This document shows, one piece after another, positions 1-8,862 of a stretch of DNA of 34,081 bases. The stretch spans positions 1 to 34,081 of the forward strand of contig NZ_CAMVTE010000023.1 of NCBI RefSeq assembly GCF_947170395.1, written 5' to 3'. Source of the stretch: an uncultured Methanobrevibacter sp. (GTDB lineage: Archaea > Methanobacteriota > Methanobacteria > Methanobacteriales > Methanobacteriaceae). The notes under the pieces were generated by a model, which saw only the letters and a list, made by a program, of their open reading frames with translations, did no database searches and was not told the origin of the DNA. A program made the translations under genes and the position numbers. Every line of letters starts with the position of its first letter. Position 1 is the stretch's first letter.

Positions 1-931
1 TTAACCTACCAACAGTAACAGCCATACCATTACCGGCATTTCTGTCCATTCTAGGCTGAGGACGGTCATCTTCATCTTTGACAATGACTGGATTTTCAGG
101 AGCTGAATATAAATTTAGTTCTTGTGGCAATCCTTTAAAGTTTACCAAACTATCTTTAACATTTGCAATGTCAAAGTCATCTTCCAACTCGACAAATACT
201 GCTTCAGTATGACCATCGATAACAGGTACCCTATGACAGGACGCACTCAATTTGAAATCTGCATTGATTACATCACTACCATCGAAAGAACCTAACAGAT
301 AGAGTGATTCGCTTTCCATTTTTTCTTCTTCGCCACCAATGTATGGAACGAGATTATCGACAATAGCCATTGATGGTACTCCATTATAGCCTGCACCAGA
401 TACTGCCTGCATGGTTGAAACTCTTACTGCTTTAACATTGAAATTATCAACAATAGGTTTTAATGTTAAAGCCAATGCAATAGTTGAACAGTTAGGATTG
501 GTAACAATGAATCCGTCCCAGTCATTTTCCTTTTGCTGAGCATCAATCATGTCTAAGCATTGAGGGTTAACTTCAGGAATCACTAATGGAATATTTTTCT
601 TCATCCTATGTGCACTGGCATTACTTGCAACAACATAATCTTTAGCAAAATCCTTTTCAACTTTCAATGCAAAATCAGCCGGAAGGGATGAAAATACAAT
701 ATCAACATCATTATCCATAGCATCAGGATTGGTTTCAACGACCTTTATATCTTTAACTGATTCAGGCATTTCTTCGTTCATATACCAAGTTGTAGCATCC
801 TCATATCGTTTACCAGCGGAACGAGAAGAAGCTGCTAAAGCTGTAATTTCAAAATCAGGATGATTTTCAAGTAACTGAATAAATCTTTGACCTACCATCC
901 CTGTTGCGCCTAGTACACCTACATTAACCAT
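1..931 (-). CDS. asd: Aspartate-semialdehyde dehydrogenase, 3' end cut by window edge
   Basis: It reduces aspartyl-4-phosphate to aspartate-4-semialdehyde with NADPH, the branch point to lysine, threonine and methionine. I translated it by hand: it starts MVNVGVLGATGMVGQRF, a Rossmann nucleotide-binding loop. A VTNPNCSTIALA segment carries the catalytic cysteine, and a later SASCHRVPV segment is typical of the archaeal/fungal type. About 310 residues are present and the family is usually near 345-350, so roughly 35-40 C-terminal residues lie beyond the left edge. The start is ATG at 931, five bases after an AGGTGA ribosome site that abuts the dapB stop. It is the last visible gene of lysC-dapA-dapB-asd and is probably translated from that transcript. 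Confidence 0.95.
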   Translation of the reverse strand, partial: MVNVGVLGATGMVGQRFIQLLENHPDFEITALAASSRSAGKRYEDATTWYMNEEMPESVKDIKVVETNPDAMDNDVDIVFSSLPADFALKVEKDFAKDYVVASNASAHRMKKNIPLVIPEVNPQCLDMIDAQQKENDWDGFIVTNPNCSTIALALTLKPIVDNFNVKAVRVSTMQAVSGAGYNGVPSMAIVDNLVPYIGGEEEKMESESLYLLGSFDGSDVINADFKLSASCHRVPVIDGHTEAVFVELEDDFDIANVKDSLVNFKGLPQELNLYSAPENPVIVKDEDDRPQPRMDRNAGNGMAVTVGRL

Positions 932-940
932 ATAACTCAC

Positions 941-1762
941 CTATTCTAATCCTAAAACATCATTCATACTGCTTACAATACCTTTTTCAGCAGATGGAAT
1001 ATATCTGATGGCTCTGATAACACCTGCAATAAATACTTCCCTTGTATGTGCCTGATGTTTGACTTCCAGTCTTTCACCATCACCGACAAACATTACTGTG
1101 TGATCACCGACAATGTCGCCGCCACGAATTGCATGAACACCTATTTCTTCAGGAGTTCTTTTGCCGACCAAACCTTGTCTTCCATAAACTCCGACCTCTT
1201 CAGTGTCACGACCAAGTTCTTCTGCAATTACTTCAAAAGCAGTCATGGCTGTTCCGGACGGAGCGTCCTTTTTTTGATTGTGATGTGCTTCTATAATTTC
1301 TATGTCAAAATCATATAATAATGGAGCTAATTTCTTTAAGGTATTGAAAAATACGTTAACTCCGATAGCCATATTTGAAGATATTACGGCAGGAACGTTA
1401 TTATCTTTTACATTTTTTATGTTTTCTGCCATTTGCTCATCGGTAAAACCAGTGGTTCCAACAACTACTGCCACACCACATGATGTAGCCACCTTAATTG
1501 TTTCAACTGCTGCAGGAGCAATGGTGAAGTCAACCAATACTTCAGCACCAGAAGCCTTTAAAGTCTCTTCCAATTTTTCAGAACCCACAATTTCAACACC
1601 AATTTCACCAGCACCTGCCTGAAGGCCAGCATCTTTTCCTGCAAGGGGAGTGTTAGGCATTTCAATAGCTGCCACCACTTCCATATCATCTTGCTGAGTG
1701 ATTTTTCTAATAATACCAGAGCCCATTCTTCCAGCAGCTCCGGTTACTGCTACTTTAATCAT
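941..1762 (-). CDS. dapB: 4-hydroxy-tetrahydrodipicolinate reductase
   Basis: It reduces the DapA product using NAD(P)H, the second committed step to diaminopimelate and lysine. The N-terminus MIKVAVTGAAGRMG is the dinucleotide-binding loop. An EAHHNQKKDAPSGTA segment holds the catalytic histidine pair and lysine, and a VVVGTTGF motif is typical of the family. The frame is open back to a GTG at 1774, directly after the dapA stop. The ATG at 1762 gives the family N-terminus, and the GTGGG overlapping that GTG looks like its ribosome site, so I start at 1762 (273 residues). Lysine is also a component of pseudomurein cross-bridges, a plausible large demand on this operon. No dapC/D/E genes follow, as expected where the DapL aminotransferase shortcut is used (known for Methanobacteriales, not visible here). 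Confidence 0.95.
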   Translation of the reverse strand: MIKVAVTGAAGRMGSGIIRKITQQDDMEVVAAIEMPNTPLAGKDAGLQAGAGEIGVEIVGSEKLEETLKASGAEVLVDFTIAPAAVETIKVATSCGVAVVVGTTGFTDEQMAENIKNVKDNNVPAVISSNMAIGVNVFFNTLKKLAPLLYDFDIEIIEAHHNQKKDAPSGTAMTAFEVIAEELGRDTEEVGVYGRQGLVGKRTPEEIGVHAIRGGDIVGDHTVMFVGDGERLEVKHQAHTREVFIAGVIRAIRYIPSAEKGIVSSMNDVLGLE

Positions 1763-1774
1763 AATAATACCCAC

Positions 1775-2668
1775 TTAAATTAAATCAGAATCTTTTAATG
1801 CTTTTTTAAGAATTTCCAAGTTTTCTTCTTTCATTTCACATAATGGTTGTCTGAGAGGACCAGAAGGCATTCCCATCAAGTTCATTGCGGTTTTTACCGG
1901 AACAGGATTGCTTTCAATAAAAAGAGCTCTTATTACATCAAGCATTTCATAGTGAAGTTCAAATGCTCTAGTATAATCATCATTTAAAATACTGTTAACC
2001 ATCAGAACCATTCTTCTTGCGTCGATATTTGCGGATGCACTGATTACACCGGTTCCACCTACCGCCATAATCGGTAAAGTTAAAGAATCTTCACCTGAAA
2101 GAATATTGAAGTCATCTTCAAGATTCTCACGAGAAAGTGCCTGATAGATATCTGATACTTTATCAACACTTCCACTGGCTTCCTTAATAGCTTCAACACC
2201 ATCAATTTTAGCCAATTCAACTGCTGTTTCCACAGCGATATCAGATCCTGTACGTGAAGGAACGTTATACGCAATAAGCGGAATGTCACAGGTTTCAGCA
2301 ATAGTTCCATAATGGTCAACCAAAGCATGCTGTTGCGGTTTGTTGTAATAAGGAGTAATCAGTAATGCGGCATCAGCACCGACATCAGCAGAGAATTTTG
2401 TAAGAGAAATTGCTTCGGAAGTAGCGTTACTTCCAGTTCCGGCAACAGTTTGAACTCTGCCATCAACTTCATCAACCAAAATTTCAATTACTCTTTGATG
2501 TTCCTCGTGAGATATTGTAGCTGATTCACCGGTGGTTCCTGCACCAACCAAACCGTCTACACCTTGGTCTATTAAAAAATTAATGTTTGACCTGAATCCT
2601 TCTTCGTCAATATTTTTATCTTTATCAAATGGAGTTACCATTGCAACATATGTACCTTCAAATTTCAT
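1775..2668 (-). CDS. dapA: 4-hydroxy-tetrahydrodipicolinate synthase
   Basis: It condenses pyruvate with aspartate semialdehyde to start lysine synthesis. The protein has 297 residues, the usual length. [10 protein letters not shown] (about residues 43-51) holds the pyruvate-binding threonines. AYNVPSRTG (about 133-141) holds the catalytic tyrosine and the substrate-binding arginine. EAIKEASG places the Schiff-base lysine at about 162. The start ATG at 2668 follows a GAGGT ribosome site by seven bases and overlaps the lysC stop by four bases (ATGA), so translation is coupled. The order lysC-dapA-dapB-asd puts consecutive enzymes of one pathway on one transcript. Confidence 0.96.
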   Translation of the reverse strand: MKFEGTYVAMVTPFDKDKNIDEEGFRSNINFLIDQGVDGLVGAGTTGESATISHEEHQRVIEILVDEVDGRVQTVAGTGSNATSEAISLTKFSADVGADAALLITPYYNKPQQHALVDHYGTIAETCDIPLIAYNVPSRTGSDIAVETAVELAKIDGVEAIKEASGSVDKVSDIYQALSRENLEDDFNILSGEDSLTLPIMAVGGTGVISASANIDARRMVLMVNSILNDDYTRAFELHYEMLDVIRALFIESNPVPVKTAMNLMGMPSGPLRQPLCEMKEENLEILKKALKDSDLI

Positions 2669-3885
2669 TCTAAAACCTCATTAACTAATTTACATGCTTT
2701 TTCACCATCTTTCCAATCAACAAATAATACTACTGCTGTTTGAGATGAGGTAATTTCTACAATATTAATGTTATTTTTCCTAAGTGGTTCTGTAATACCT
2801 GAAATAATTCCAGGGGTTTCAATAATATCCGGACTTACCAAAGTAATCATTGCAGTGTCTCTTCCCAATGACAGGGAACTCAATACTTCGGTTTCAACCA
2901 CCAAATTGTGTAAAATGTGATATGCCTGTTCGGCGTCTTTCTTGTTAACAAATGTTGTGATTGAATTTTGACCTGCAGATATTCCGAAAATGTTAATATC
3001 ATTTTTTGCAAGACATCCAGTCAAATCTGCCAGAAGTCCGACTTTTTTAAGCATTGCTTCTCCAACAAGAACAATAAGTGAAATAGGATCCTTGTAAAGG
3101 GATACAGATTTTAAGATATCCCCTTCAAAAGGTCCGGTGATACGGGTACCTTTAGCTTTTAAATCGCCGTGAGCGAAATTGATAATTTTTGCACTAATTA
3201 ATGGATCTTTGTATTTTAATGCATGAGGATGTAGGACCTGTGCCCCATGAGTAGCCAAATCCCTCATTTCTTCAACGGTTATCTCTTCCAATAATTCCGC
3301 TTCTTCAATTTTATTAGGGTCAGTTGACATTACTCCATCCACATCTGTAACAATGACAACTTCATTTGCATTTAAACAATGTCCAATTAAAAATGCTGAA
3401 ATATCACTTCCACCTCTTCCTAAAGTAGTGATTTCTCCACTAGGACCTTTACCTAAAAATCCACAAATAACCGGGATGATGCCCTGGTTTACAAGGTTTT
3501 CAATACCGTTAATCTTCTTGTTGGTTGTGTTAAAATCAATTTTAGCTTCAAGAGAATTTGAATCGGTCACAATCGGCCATAATTCATTATAAGGATCAAT
3601 AAATTCAGATTTTACACCTAGAGATTCAATAGTTGCTGAGAATAATCTAGCACTAGTTAATTCACCCATAGCCATAATTCCTGCCTTCTGCTTGTCAGTT
3701 AAACCGTCACCAATTGCATCATTGGATAATCCAATTAAATCATCGGTTGTCTTGTTTACTGCAGAAACTACAACTACAACCTGATTGCCTTTCATATACT
3801 CATTTACCACGGACTGCGCCGCTTTTTTAATTCTGGAACCATCACCTACCGATGTTCCGCCAAATTTCGCTACTATTAAATCCAT
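2665..3885 (-). CDS. lysC: Aspartate kinase
   Basis: It phosphorylates aspartate, the first step of the aspartate amino-acid family. The N-terminus [16 protein letters not shown] is the kinase signature, and [12 protein letters not shown] is the ATP/aspartate site. The C-terminal 130 residues hold two ACT-type domains (a [18 protein letters not shown] stretch and a [14 protein letters not shown] stretch), the usual site of feedback inhibition by lysine or threonine. The frame is open to a GTG at 3894, but that GTG is part of an AGGTGA ribosome site placed five bases before the ATG at 3885, so I use 3885 (406 residues). It is the first gene of the operon, with its promoter in the 234 bp upstream. 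Confidence 0.95.
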   Translation of the reverse strand: MDLIVAKFGGTSVGDGSRIKKAAQSVVNEYMKGNQVVVVVSAVNKTTDDLIGLSNDAIGDGLTDKQKAGIMAMGELTSARLFSATIESLGVKSEFIDPYNELWPIVTDSNSLEAKIDFNTTNKKINGIENLVNQGIIPVICGFLGKGPSGEITTLGRGGSDISAFLIGHCLNANEVVIVTDVDGVMSTDPNKIEEAELLEEITVEEMRDLATHGAQVLHPHALKYKDPLISAKIINFAHGDLKAKGTRITGPFEGDILKSVSLYKDPISLIVLVGEAMLKKVGLLADLTGCLAKNDINIFGISAGQNSITTFVNKKDAEQAYHILHNLVVETEVLSSLSLGRDTAMITLVSPDIIETPGIISGITEPLRKNNINIVEITSSQTAVVLFVDWKDGEKACKLVNEVLE

Positions 3886-3954
3886 TAAATTCACCTATTT
3901 CATTAAAACTATTAAAAAGTTTTACCTATTTTTGAGTTAACAAAAATATTACTT

Positions 3955-3970
3955 TATATTTATATCTATT
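3955..3970 (-). promoter_or_regulatory. Probable TATA box of the lysC operon
   Basis: On the minus strand this reads AGATATAAATATAAAG, the best TATA-like run between S17e and lysC. It would place transcription start near 3935 and give a leader of about 50 nt ahead of the AGGTGA ribosome site. The rest of the interval 3886-4119 is very AT-rich with no gene seen. The assignment is inference from spacing. Confidence 0.45.
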
Positions 3971-4087
3971 CATATTAATATACTTTTAACTAAAATTAGA
4001 CTAAATAAACTGAAAGTTTAAAAAAATTAAAATTAAAAAATTTATACAAAATCAGAAAAATTTCAAAACAAATTAAAAAAGTATTAT

Positions 4088-4117
4088 AAAAAAAGTAGTA
4101 AAAAAATATGAAAAAAA
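4088..4117 (-). terminator. Poly-T transcription stop after the S17e gene
   Basis: Three runs of seven A on the plus strand (4088-4094, 4100-4106, 4111-4117) give three T7 tracts on the minus strand directly after the S17e stop codon. Tandem oligo-T tracts are the usual archaeal intrinsic stop signal. No strong hairpin is present. Confidence 0.6.
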
Positions 4118-4119
4118 GC

Positions 4120-4317
4120 TTATTCTTGGGTTTGTTCTAACCTTACAAGCCTTGTTACATATCCTGCAATTTTATTTCTTAAATGTTTAGTACTTACGGT
4201 AGAGTATTCCTGTACTAATTTTTTGTTTTCTTCAAAATCAGTAGTGAAAACACCTTTGTGAGTTTCAATAAGTTCTTTTGCTAAACGTTTAACAAATGAA
4301 GTTCTAATATTGCCCAT
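4120..4317 (-). CDS. rps17e: 30S ribosomal protein S17e
   Basis: This is a small-subunit ribosomal protein found only in archaea and eukaryotes. The 65-residue product begins [17 protein letters not shown] and contains [17 protein letters not shown], both characteristic of S17e; the usual archaeal length is about 60-65. The frame contains an ATG at 4323, but that lies directly on the AAGGAGGA ribosome site. The ATG at 4317 is seven bases downstream of GGAGG and is the real start. It overlaps the end of the chorismate mutase gene by 14 bp, so both are made from one transcript. Confidence 0.95.
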   Translation of the reverse strand: MGNIRTSFVKRLAKELIETHKGVFTTDFEENKKLVQEYSTVSTKHLRNKIAGYVTRLVRLEQTQE

Positions 4318-4645
4318 CAACATTCCTCCTTAAAATTTTTTCCTGCTCATTTTTATTTAAAATAGTTAGCATGTCTACTATTTGATCAATAATTTCAATA
4401 TCAAGACCACAGTCTGTGCAAAGAGCATCTATTTTTTCATGCACTATCTTTTCCCTACTTTTATCAAAAATAGGCATGTCAAGATATTCCTTTGAAATTG
4501 CAATATCTTTTGCCAAAGATGTCCTTTGATAAATCAAATCAAATAATTCATTATCAATTTCATCAATGCGTTTTCTGGATTTTTCAAGAAGTTCTTCAGC
4601 TTCCTTCTTATTTTTAAAAGTTTTAGTTTCATAATTACTTTCCAA
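4304..4645 (-). CDS. aroQ: Chorismate mutase, AroQ type
   Basis: It converts chorismate to prephenate for phenylalanine and tyrosine synthesis. The protein has 113 residues, as for single-domain helical AroQ mutases. An [15 protein letters not shown] stretch followed by LAKDIA and then DKSREKIV matches the first two helices, with the active-site arginines, lysine and acidic residues. The reading frame begins at TTG 4645, four bases after a GGTGA ribosome site, and no in-frame ATG is better placed, so a TTG start is likely. Its 3' end overlaps the S17e gene. A promoter lies at about 4695-4706. Shikimate kinase is encoded about 1.5 kb upstream, separated by a secreted-protein gene. Confidence 0.9.
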   Translation of the reverse strand: MESNYETKTFKNKKEAEELLEKSRKRIDEIDNELFDLIYQRTSLAKDIAISKEYLDMPIFDKSREKIVHEKIDALCTDCGLDIEIIDQIVDMLTILNKNEQEKILRRNVDGQY

Positions 4646-4694
4646 AAAATCACCAAATTGATAATAATGATAATAATATAATTTATAATGGTAC

Positions 4695-4706
4695 TAGTAT
4701 ATAAAC
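4695..4706 (-). promoter_or_regulatory. TATA box of chorismate mutase / S17e
   Basis: The minus strand reads AGTTTATATACT, close to the archaeal TATA consensus. It lies about 50 bases before the TTG start of the chorismate mutase gene and downstream of the terminator of the preceding gene, so this pair probably has its own transcript. Confidence 0.6.
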
Positions 4707-4715
4707 TATATGTTT

Positions 4716-4753
4716 AAAAAAAGTTAAGAACAAAAAATTAGAATTTTTTGTTC
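4716..4753 (-). terminator. Hairpin terminator after the M14 protein gene
   Basis: This is a perfect 12-bp inverted repeat, GAACAAAAAATT / AATTTTTTGTTC, at 4728-4739 and 4742-4753 with a two-base loop. It overlaps the stop codon of the M14 protein gene. Seven T follow on the minus strand (A run at 4716-4722). The stem is AT-rich, so it may act mainly through the T run. Confidence 0.6.
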
Positions 4754-6176
4754 ATATTATTTTATTGTATTTTAAAAATGCATTCATCTCGCTATAAGAC
4801 AAATCAGTAGCATATTTAGAGACCTTGTTTACAGGACTTATAACCTCACAGATTACTGCAGGAGTTCCTTTGTAGTTAACCCAATCGGCCAATGACCATC
4901 TGTACTTTTGGCCAGGATAGTAAAAGATCTTTTTGACTTTTGCATTTTTGGCAATGTAGTTTGAAAGGTCAACACATTTTGTAGGGGATTTATATCCTAA
5001 AACCACATTGATACCCGGAACGCCCGGACTTACTGTAGTGTGGAAATCTCCATAGGCATCACATTTGTATTTGCTTATCAGTTTTGTAATCTTATTTGAA
5101 ACAGTGCCCGATTTATGGGCCACCCTGTTAAAGTCGTAATTTGTAAGCCTTACCTTTTGGCTGATTGCCTTGACGTTAACGAACGGGATTATGTAGACTG
5201 TACCTTTAATCGGATTGGTAGTCAAGTATTTAATCATTTTCATTCCTGCAACCTGGGAGTTCAATTCATTCCCATGGACACCGGCAGTCATGAAAACAAC
5301 CTTGCCGTTACCACCTTTAATTGTTATTAATGGAATTCCTTTTTTAGTGGCTTCAACAGCCTTTTTAACCCAATAATTGTTAGGCATGTTCTTTTTAATC
5401 AATGGAGCTTTTGTGACATCACCAACAAGACCCCATTTTAAGATTTCCATAGATACATAATTGTTTACCACATAATTGTTCTTGCCTGTAAAACCGTCAG
5501 CAGAATATTTGAGTACATATTTTCCGGAATTATGGTTAATGAACAGTGTAGCATAACCGTTTGCATTTGTGTATTTGGTATAATTATTTTTACCGTTGAA
5601 AAAATTCACACCATACCCTTCGATAGGTTTTCCGGAATTGTCCAGCACTCTGACAACATATTTTGTTTTTGTTCCATATTTAGTGGTTATATCGCCTGTG
5701 TGAGTTACCCTATTGGCGAATAATTTAATATTTTTTGTAACTGACTTGTTTGCATATTCGATTAAAATTTTATAGTTTCCAGGATTAAAATTAGCATTCA
5801 CACTGGCAGTACCGTTTTCATCAGTGTCAACGAATAAAGTTTTTTTATTCAAAGTGACGGAAACGTTTTGGGCATAAACACCAGTGCCGTTTGAATCAAC
5901 AATACTGAATGTGTAAACCGGATCTGCCTTATAATACCAGACATAATCATCTGCCTGGATAGAAATATTCTCATCCACATCACCGGAAGATGGAGCTTCA
6001 CCTAAACCTTCCGGAGATACGTCCCCACCAGGATTATCTTCATTGCCAAGGATTTCAATAAAATCGTCTTGGCCGACATTATCATCAGCCACTGCGACAT
6101 CAGTTAAATTCTCTGATGCGGAAACGGCAGAAATACTGATGAATAAAATCAACAATAACAGCAATAATCGCTTCAT
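4752..6176 (-). CDS. Secreted Ig-like protein with M14-type zinc peptidase/deacylase domain
   Basis: The specific function is not recognised. From the ATG at 6176 the 474-residue product has a signal peptide (MKRLLLLLLILFISISAVSA), an acidic linker to about residue 75, and two beta-rich Ig-like segments (about 85-155 and 160-240, the second with GTKTKYVVRVLDNSGKPIEG). The C-terminal domain looks like the succinylglutamate desuccinylase/aspartoacylase branch of M14 zinc enzymes: GVHGNEL gives ligands H301 and E304, then DFNR (348-351), DFHT with third ligand H379, and E444 in CEV as likely general base. Asn-X-Ser/Thr sites are frequent. The ATG overlaps the shikimate kinase stop (ATGA), so translation is coupled although the roles look unrelated. 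Likely extracellular; trimming of pseudomurein peptides is an idea only. Confidence 0.75.
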   Translation of the reverse strand: MKRLLLLLLILFISISAVSASENLTDVAVADDNVGQDDFIEILGNEDNPGGDVSPEGLGEAPSSGDVDENISIQADDYVWYYKADPVYTFSIVDSNGTGVYAQNVSVTLNKKTLFVDTDENGTASVNANFNPGNYKILIEYANKSVTKNIKLFANRVTHTGDITTKYGTKTKYVVRVLDNSGKPIEGYGVNFFNGKNNYTKYTNANGYATLFINHNSGKYVLKYSADGFTGKNNYVVNNYVSMEILKWGLVGDVTKAPLIKKNMPNNYWVKKAVEATKKGIPLITIKGGNGKVVFMTAGVHGNELNSQVAGMKMIKYLTTNPIKGTVYIIPFVNVKAISQKVRLTNYDFNRVAHKSGTVSNKITKLISKYKCDAYGDFHTTVSPGVPGINVVLGYKSPTKCVDLSNYIAKNAKVKKIFYYPGQKYRWSLADWVNYKGTPAVICEVISPVNKVSKYATDLSYSEMNAFLKYNKII

Positions 6177-7039
6177 ATTAACACACAACCTTCATTATCA
6201 ACTTTTGTTTCTATAACTCTTCCTTCATATTTTCTCCATATTTCTTTTACATCATCAATTGAATTATCGTCAACTACAGCCACAAATGAGGAACCTGTTC
6301 CGGACAATCCTGAAGCAATGGCTCCTGCCTGAAGAGCATCAACAGCTATTGTGGAATCAAAACCCAATGTAGCCGAATAAATCAATCCATTCAAATTCAA
6401 TGCTTTGAAATAATCTTTCTGTTTTGCAAATCCGAAAGCCGTTTCCACCAATGGGGACAACAACTTCATTCTTTCGGGATTTGAATCACCTGATTTTGAA
6501 TAGAAATCAGGCATATACACCAAAATCTGATGTTCATCCATTTTTTCTTTAATAATAAACTCCCTATTTCTGTTATCTGTTACAACAACCCCTCCAAAAT
6601 AGGATGCTGTTGCATCATCAAAAGATCCTGTAATTGTAACACCTGCATCCAGAGATGCATCAATTGCCATGTTAATCACTTCCAAATCGCCAAGCGGTTT
6701 GAAATCAAACTCTTCACTTATGATTGAAGATACTGCCTTAACGATTGCATTTGATGAAGCACTGCTGCTTGAAAGGCCTGATGCCATAGGCAGACTGGAT
6801 TGGGTTTTTATATCAACTCCGAATTCATCCTTATCAATGCCATAATGCCTGAAAACCTTTTCAGCGCACAATTCCATCAAACCGTTATCGACTCCAACGT
6901 CATTGGAACATGTTATCGAATCTGCAGTTGATTTGGCTATGCATTTTATATCCAGACCGATTCCGAATGCAGAACCAAAACCTGTTGCGATTGCATTAAT
7001 GACTGTTGCCGAACCGGGAGACCTTACGGTTATTTTCAT
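6173..7039 (-). CDS. aroK: Shikimate kinase, archaeal GHMP family
   Basis: It phosphorylates shikimate to shikimate-3-phosphate. Archaea use a GHMP-superfamily enzyme unrelated to bacterial AroK. The N-terminus has the family stretch GSATVINAIATGFGSAFGIGLD, split here as GSATVINAIATG then FGSAFGIGLD. The ATP loop is LPMASGLSSSSASSNA, and a third GHMP motif near the C-terminus is SGLSGTGSSFVAVV. Length is 288. Two ATGs lie in tandem (7042 and 7039). The second is four bases beyond the GAGGTGA ribosome site and is preferred; it overlaps the glycosyltransferase stop. Chorismate mutase lies downstream, so the window holds two aromatic-pathway enzymes near each other. Confidence 0.93.
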   Translation of the reverse strand: MKITVRSPGSATVINAIATGFGSAFGIGLDIKCIAKSTADSITCSNDVGVDNGLMELCAEKVFRHYGIDKDEFGVDIKTQSSLPMASGLSSSSASSNAIVKAVSSIISEEFDFKPLGDLEVINMAIDASLDAGVTITGSFDDATASYFGGVVVTDNRNREFIIKEKMDEHQILVYMPDFYSKSGDSNPERMKLLSPLVETAFGFAKQKDYFKALNLNGLIYSATLGFDSTIAVDALQAGAIASGLSGTGSSFVAVVDDNSIDDVKEIWRKYEGRVIETKVDNEGCVLI

Positions 7040-8121
7040 CATTTCACCTCATCGTAAGGAACATTGACTTCGGAAAATACTTTAGCCCTGTTTCTGGCAT
7101 TTAATGAGAGGGATATTCTGAATTCAACATCATTGATGACCTTGTCAATCGCTTCTGCTATTGAAGATATTTTATTCGGATTAACCAACAGACCGACATC
7201 ATCATTAATGATTTCTGTAATTCCACCCACATTACTGCCGATTACAGGTTTACCACAGGCCAAAGCTTCAATCAATACCAAACCGAAACTTTCCGAAAAT
7301 GAAGGCAATACAAGAACGTCACAGCTTGGGATTATTTTTTCCACATCGTTTCTGGAGCCTAAAAATATCACATCACGAATGTTTTCATCTTCAACCTTTT
7401 CATTGAGCTTTTTAAATAAAGGCCCATCACCAACAATTACCAGATAATAATCACTGTTCGCTATTTTTTTGGCTTCAAGTAGCGATTCAACATTCTTACG
7501 TTTGATAAGATTTCCTACAAAAAGAACTATCGGCTTGTCCAGCAGTTTGTTTTCCTGTTTAAAAGAGTCATTTTCCTTAGGGGAAAATTTATTGATGTCC
7601 ACAGAATTCCAGCATATTCTGGTTTTATTGGATATTCCAGTGACACCAGTGGCAATGATTTCATGCTTCAATGCATTGCTTACGGCAAGAACTACATCTG
7701 CCTTTTTCAGTACATTTTTGATAGTGGAACGCATTACAGGCTGTTTTTTGTACACTTCAAACATGTCTGATCCGTGTGCGGTTACATACGTTTTAATTCC
7801 ATGTTCACCACCGACTTCAACTGCAGCTGCTCCCGCAGGGAAGAGATAATGACCATGGATAATGTCAATGTCTTCGATTTTCAAAAGGTTTTCCAATGCC
7901 CTTTTAGAATTCTTTTTAAACATCAATCCACGAACTCCGGGAATATTGAAACCTTTAGTTCCAATTACATGAATCCCGTCAATATCTTTGATATCCTTAT
8001 GGGGATAAGTAATTACAAAAACTTCATGCCCCTGTTTTACAAGTTCCTTGGATAAGGTATGTATATGAACGCCCACTCCACCGACATGAGGCGGAAACTG
8101 ACCAACCATAGCTATTTTCAT
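7039..8121 (-). CDS. Glycosyltransferase family 4 (GT-B fold)
   Basis: It is predicted to transfer a sugar from a nucleotide donor in the cytoplasm; the acceptor is unknown. The protein has 360 residues. The N-terminal domain begins MKIAMVGQFPPHVGGVGVHI, with the glycine-rich acceptor loop. The C-terminal domain starts near VLFVGNLIKRKNVESLLEA and contains ESFGLVLIEALACGKPVIGS with the E-x7-E donor motif. No signal peptide or membrane segment is seen. It starts at ATG 8121 behind a GGAGAT site and ends in an overlap with shikimate kinase. The overlap suggests co-transcription, and the encoded secreted protein downstream could be a glycosylation-linked partner, but this is inference. Confidence 0.88.
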   Translation of the reverse strand: MKIAMVGQFPPHVGGVGVHIHTLSKELVKQGHEVFVITYPHKDIKDIDGIHVIGTKGFNIPGVRGLMFKKNSKRALENLLKIEDIDIIHGHYLFPAGAAAVEVGGEHGIKTYVTAHGSDMFEVYKKQPVMRSTIKNVLKKADVVLAVSNALKHEIIATGVTGISNKTRICWNSVDINKFSPKENDSFKQENKLLDKPIVLFVGNLIKRKNVESLLEAKKIANSDYYLVIVGDGPLFKKLNEKVEDENIRDVIFLGSRNDVEKIIPSCDVLVLPSFSESFGLVLIEALACGKPVIGSNVGGITEIINDDVGLLVNPNKISSIAEAIDKVINDVEFRISLSLNARNRAKVFSEVNVPYDEVK

Positions 8122-8196
8122 GACAAAAAATCTCCACTATTTATAATATTATATAATGAAGTATTGTTATAAATAATTAATTCAAGATTTTATTTT

Positions 8197-8583
8197 TTAA
8201 CAAATCCTTACAATTCCATCAACTTTATCAAAATCATCATCAAAGGACAATATTTCGTGAATGTTATTCTCTTTCATAGTATGGATTGCAGTACAGTCAG
8301 CCAGAGATAGTGTTCCGTCAAATTTGAGATAATACCTCATAGATTCATCAAGCAATGTGTCTGATTTGAATATGGTAAAGTTATCTTTGACATATTTAAA
8401 AGTCAACATTCCCACTTTTCCACCATGGCAACTTCCAATGAGGTTTAATGACTCGATAATCATCGGTTCTGTGATTATTTTATCTTCTGATTTTAATTTT
8501 TCAAGCAATCTAACTGCATCATTGTGCCATTGGTCCTTTTCAACTATTAATGCAATTAGGTATGATGCATCTACAAAAATCAA
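8197..8583 (-). CDS. vapC: VapC-type PIN-domain toxin
   Basis: It is a predicted Mg-dependent RNase toxin of a type II toxin-antitoxin pair. The protein has 128 residues, normal for VapC. The acidic active site is visible: D5 in FVDASYLI, E44 in IIESLN, D96 in LADC and the D115-D117 cluster in LSFDDDFD. The start is TTG at 8583, four bases after a GGTGAT ribosome site that contains the vapB stop codon, so translation depends on vapB. The nearby upstream ATG is out of frame. No terminator hairpin is evident before the glycosyltransferase promoter region. Confidence 0.9.
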   Translation of the reverse strand: MIFVDASYLIALIVEKDQWHNDAVRLLEKLKSEDKIITEPMIIESLNLIGSCHGGKVGMLTFKYVKDNFTIFKSDTLLDESMRYYLKFDGTLSLADCTAIHTMKENNIHEILSFDDDFDKVDGIVRIC

Positions 8584-8587
8584 GTTA

Positions 8588-8824
8588 TCACCATTTCAAT
8601 CCTTTTGATCCTCTTTTTTTAATTTCAACACTGTTGTATGGCAGTTTTGTTTTAATTAATCCTGTAATATCCTCTTCTGTAACTTTCTTTTCAATTTTCA
8701 ATAGTATCCCTTCTTCAGTATTGGTCCATGAAATTTCATCACCTGCAACAATATCATAATGTTTTCTAAAATCGGCAGGAACTACAACTTGATTTGAGGA
8801 ACTTACTTTTGTTATCGCATACAT
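8588..8824 (-). CDS. vapB: VapB-type antitoxin, AbrB/SpoVT fold
   Basis: It is a predicted DNA-binding antitoxin that neutralises the adjacent PIN toxin and represses the pair. The protein has 78 residues. The N-terminal half shows the swapped-hairpin AbrB pattern: TKVSSSNQVVVPADFRKHY then GDEISWTNTEEGILLKI. The C-terminal tail (about 50-78) is the likely toxin-binding part. The start ATG at 8824 has a GTGTGAT site upstream. The antitoxin gene comes first with only a few bases to vapC, the usual arrangement. A perfect inverted repeat 39-64 bases upstream is a good candidate operator. Confidence 0.88.
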   Translation of the reverse strand: MYAITKVSSSNQVVVPADFRKHYDIVAGDEISWTNTEEGILLKIEKKVTEEDITGLIKTKLPYNSVEIKKRGSKGLKW

Positions 8825-8862
8825 CTAAATCACACTTAATTTTATAATATAAATTTTATTTT

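Noticed and set aside
1763-1774. GTG start for dapB at 1774 and GTG start for lysC at 3894
   Set aside because: Both GTGs are part of, or directly at, the ribosome site of the in-frame ATG that gives the family N-terminus.
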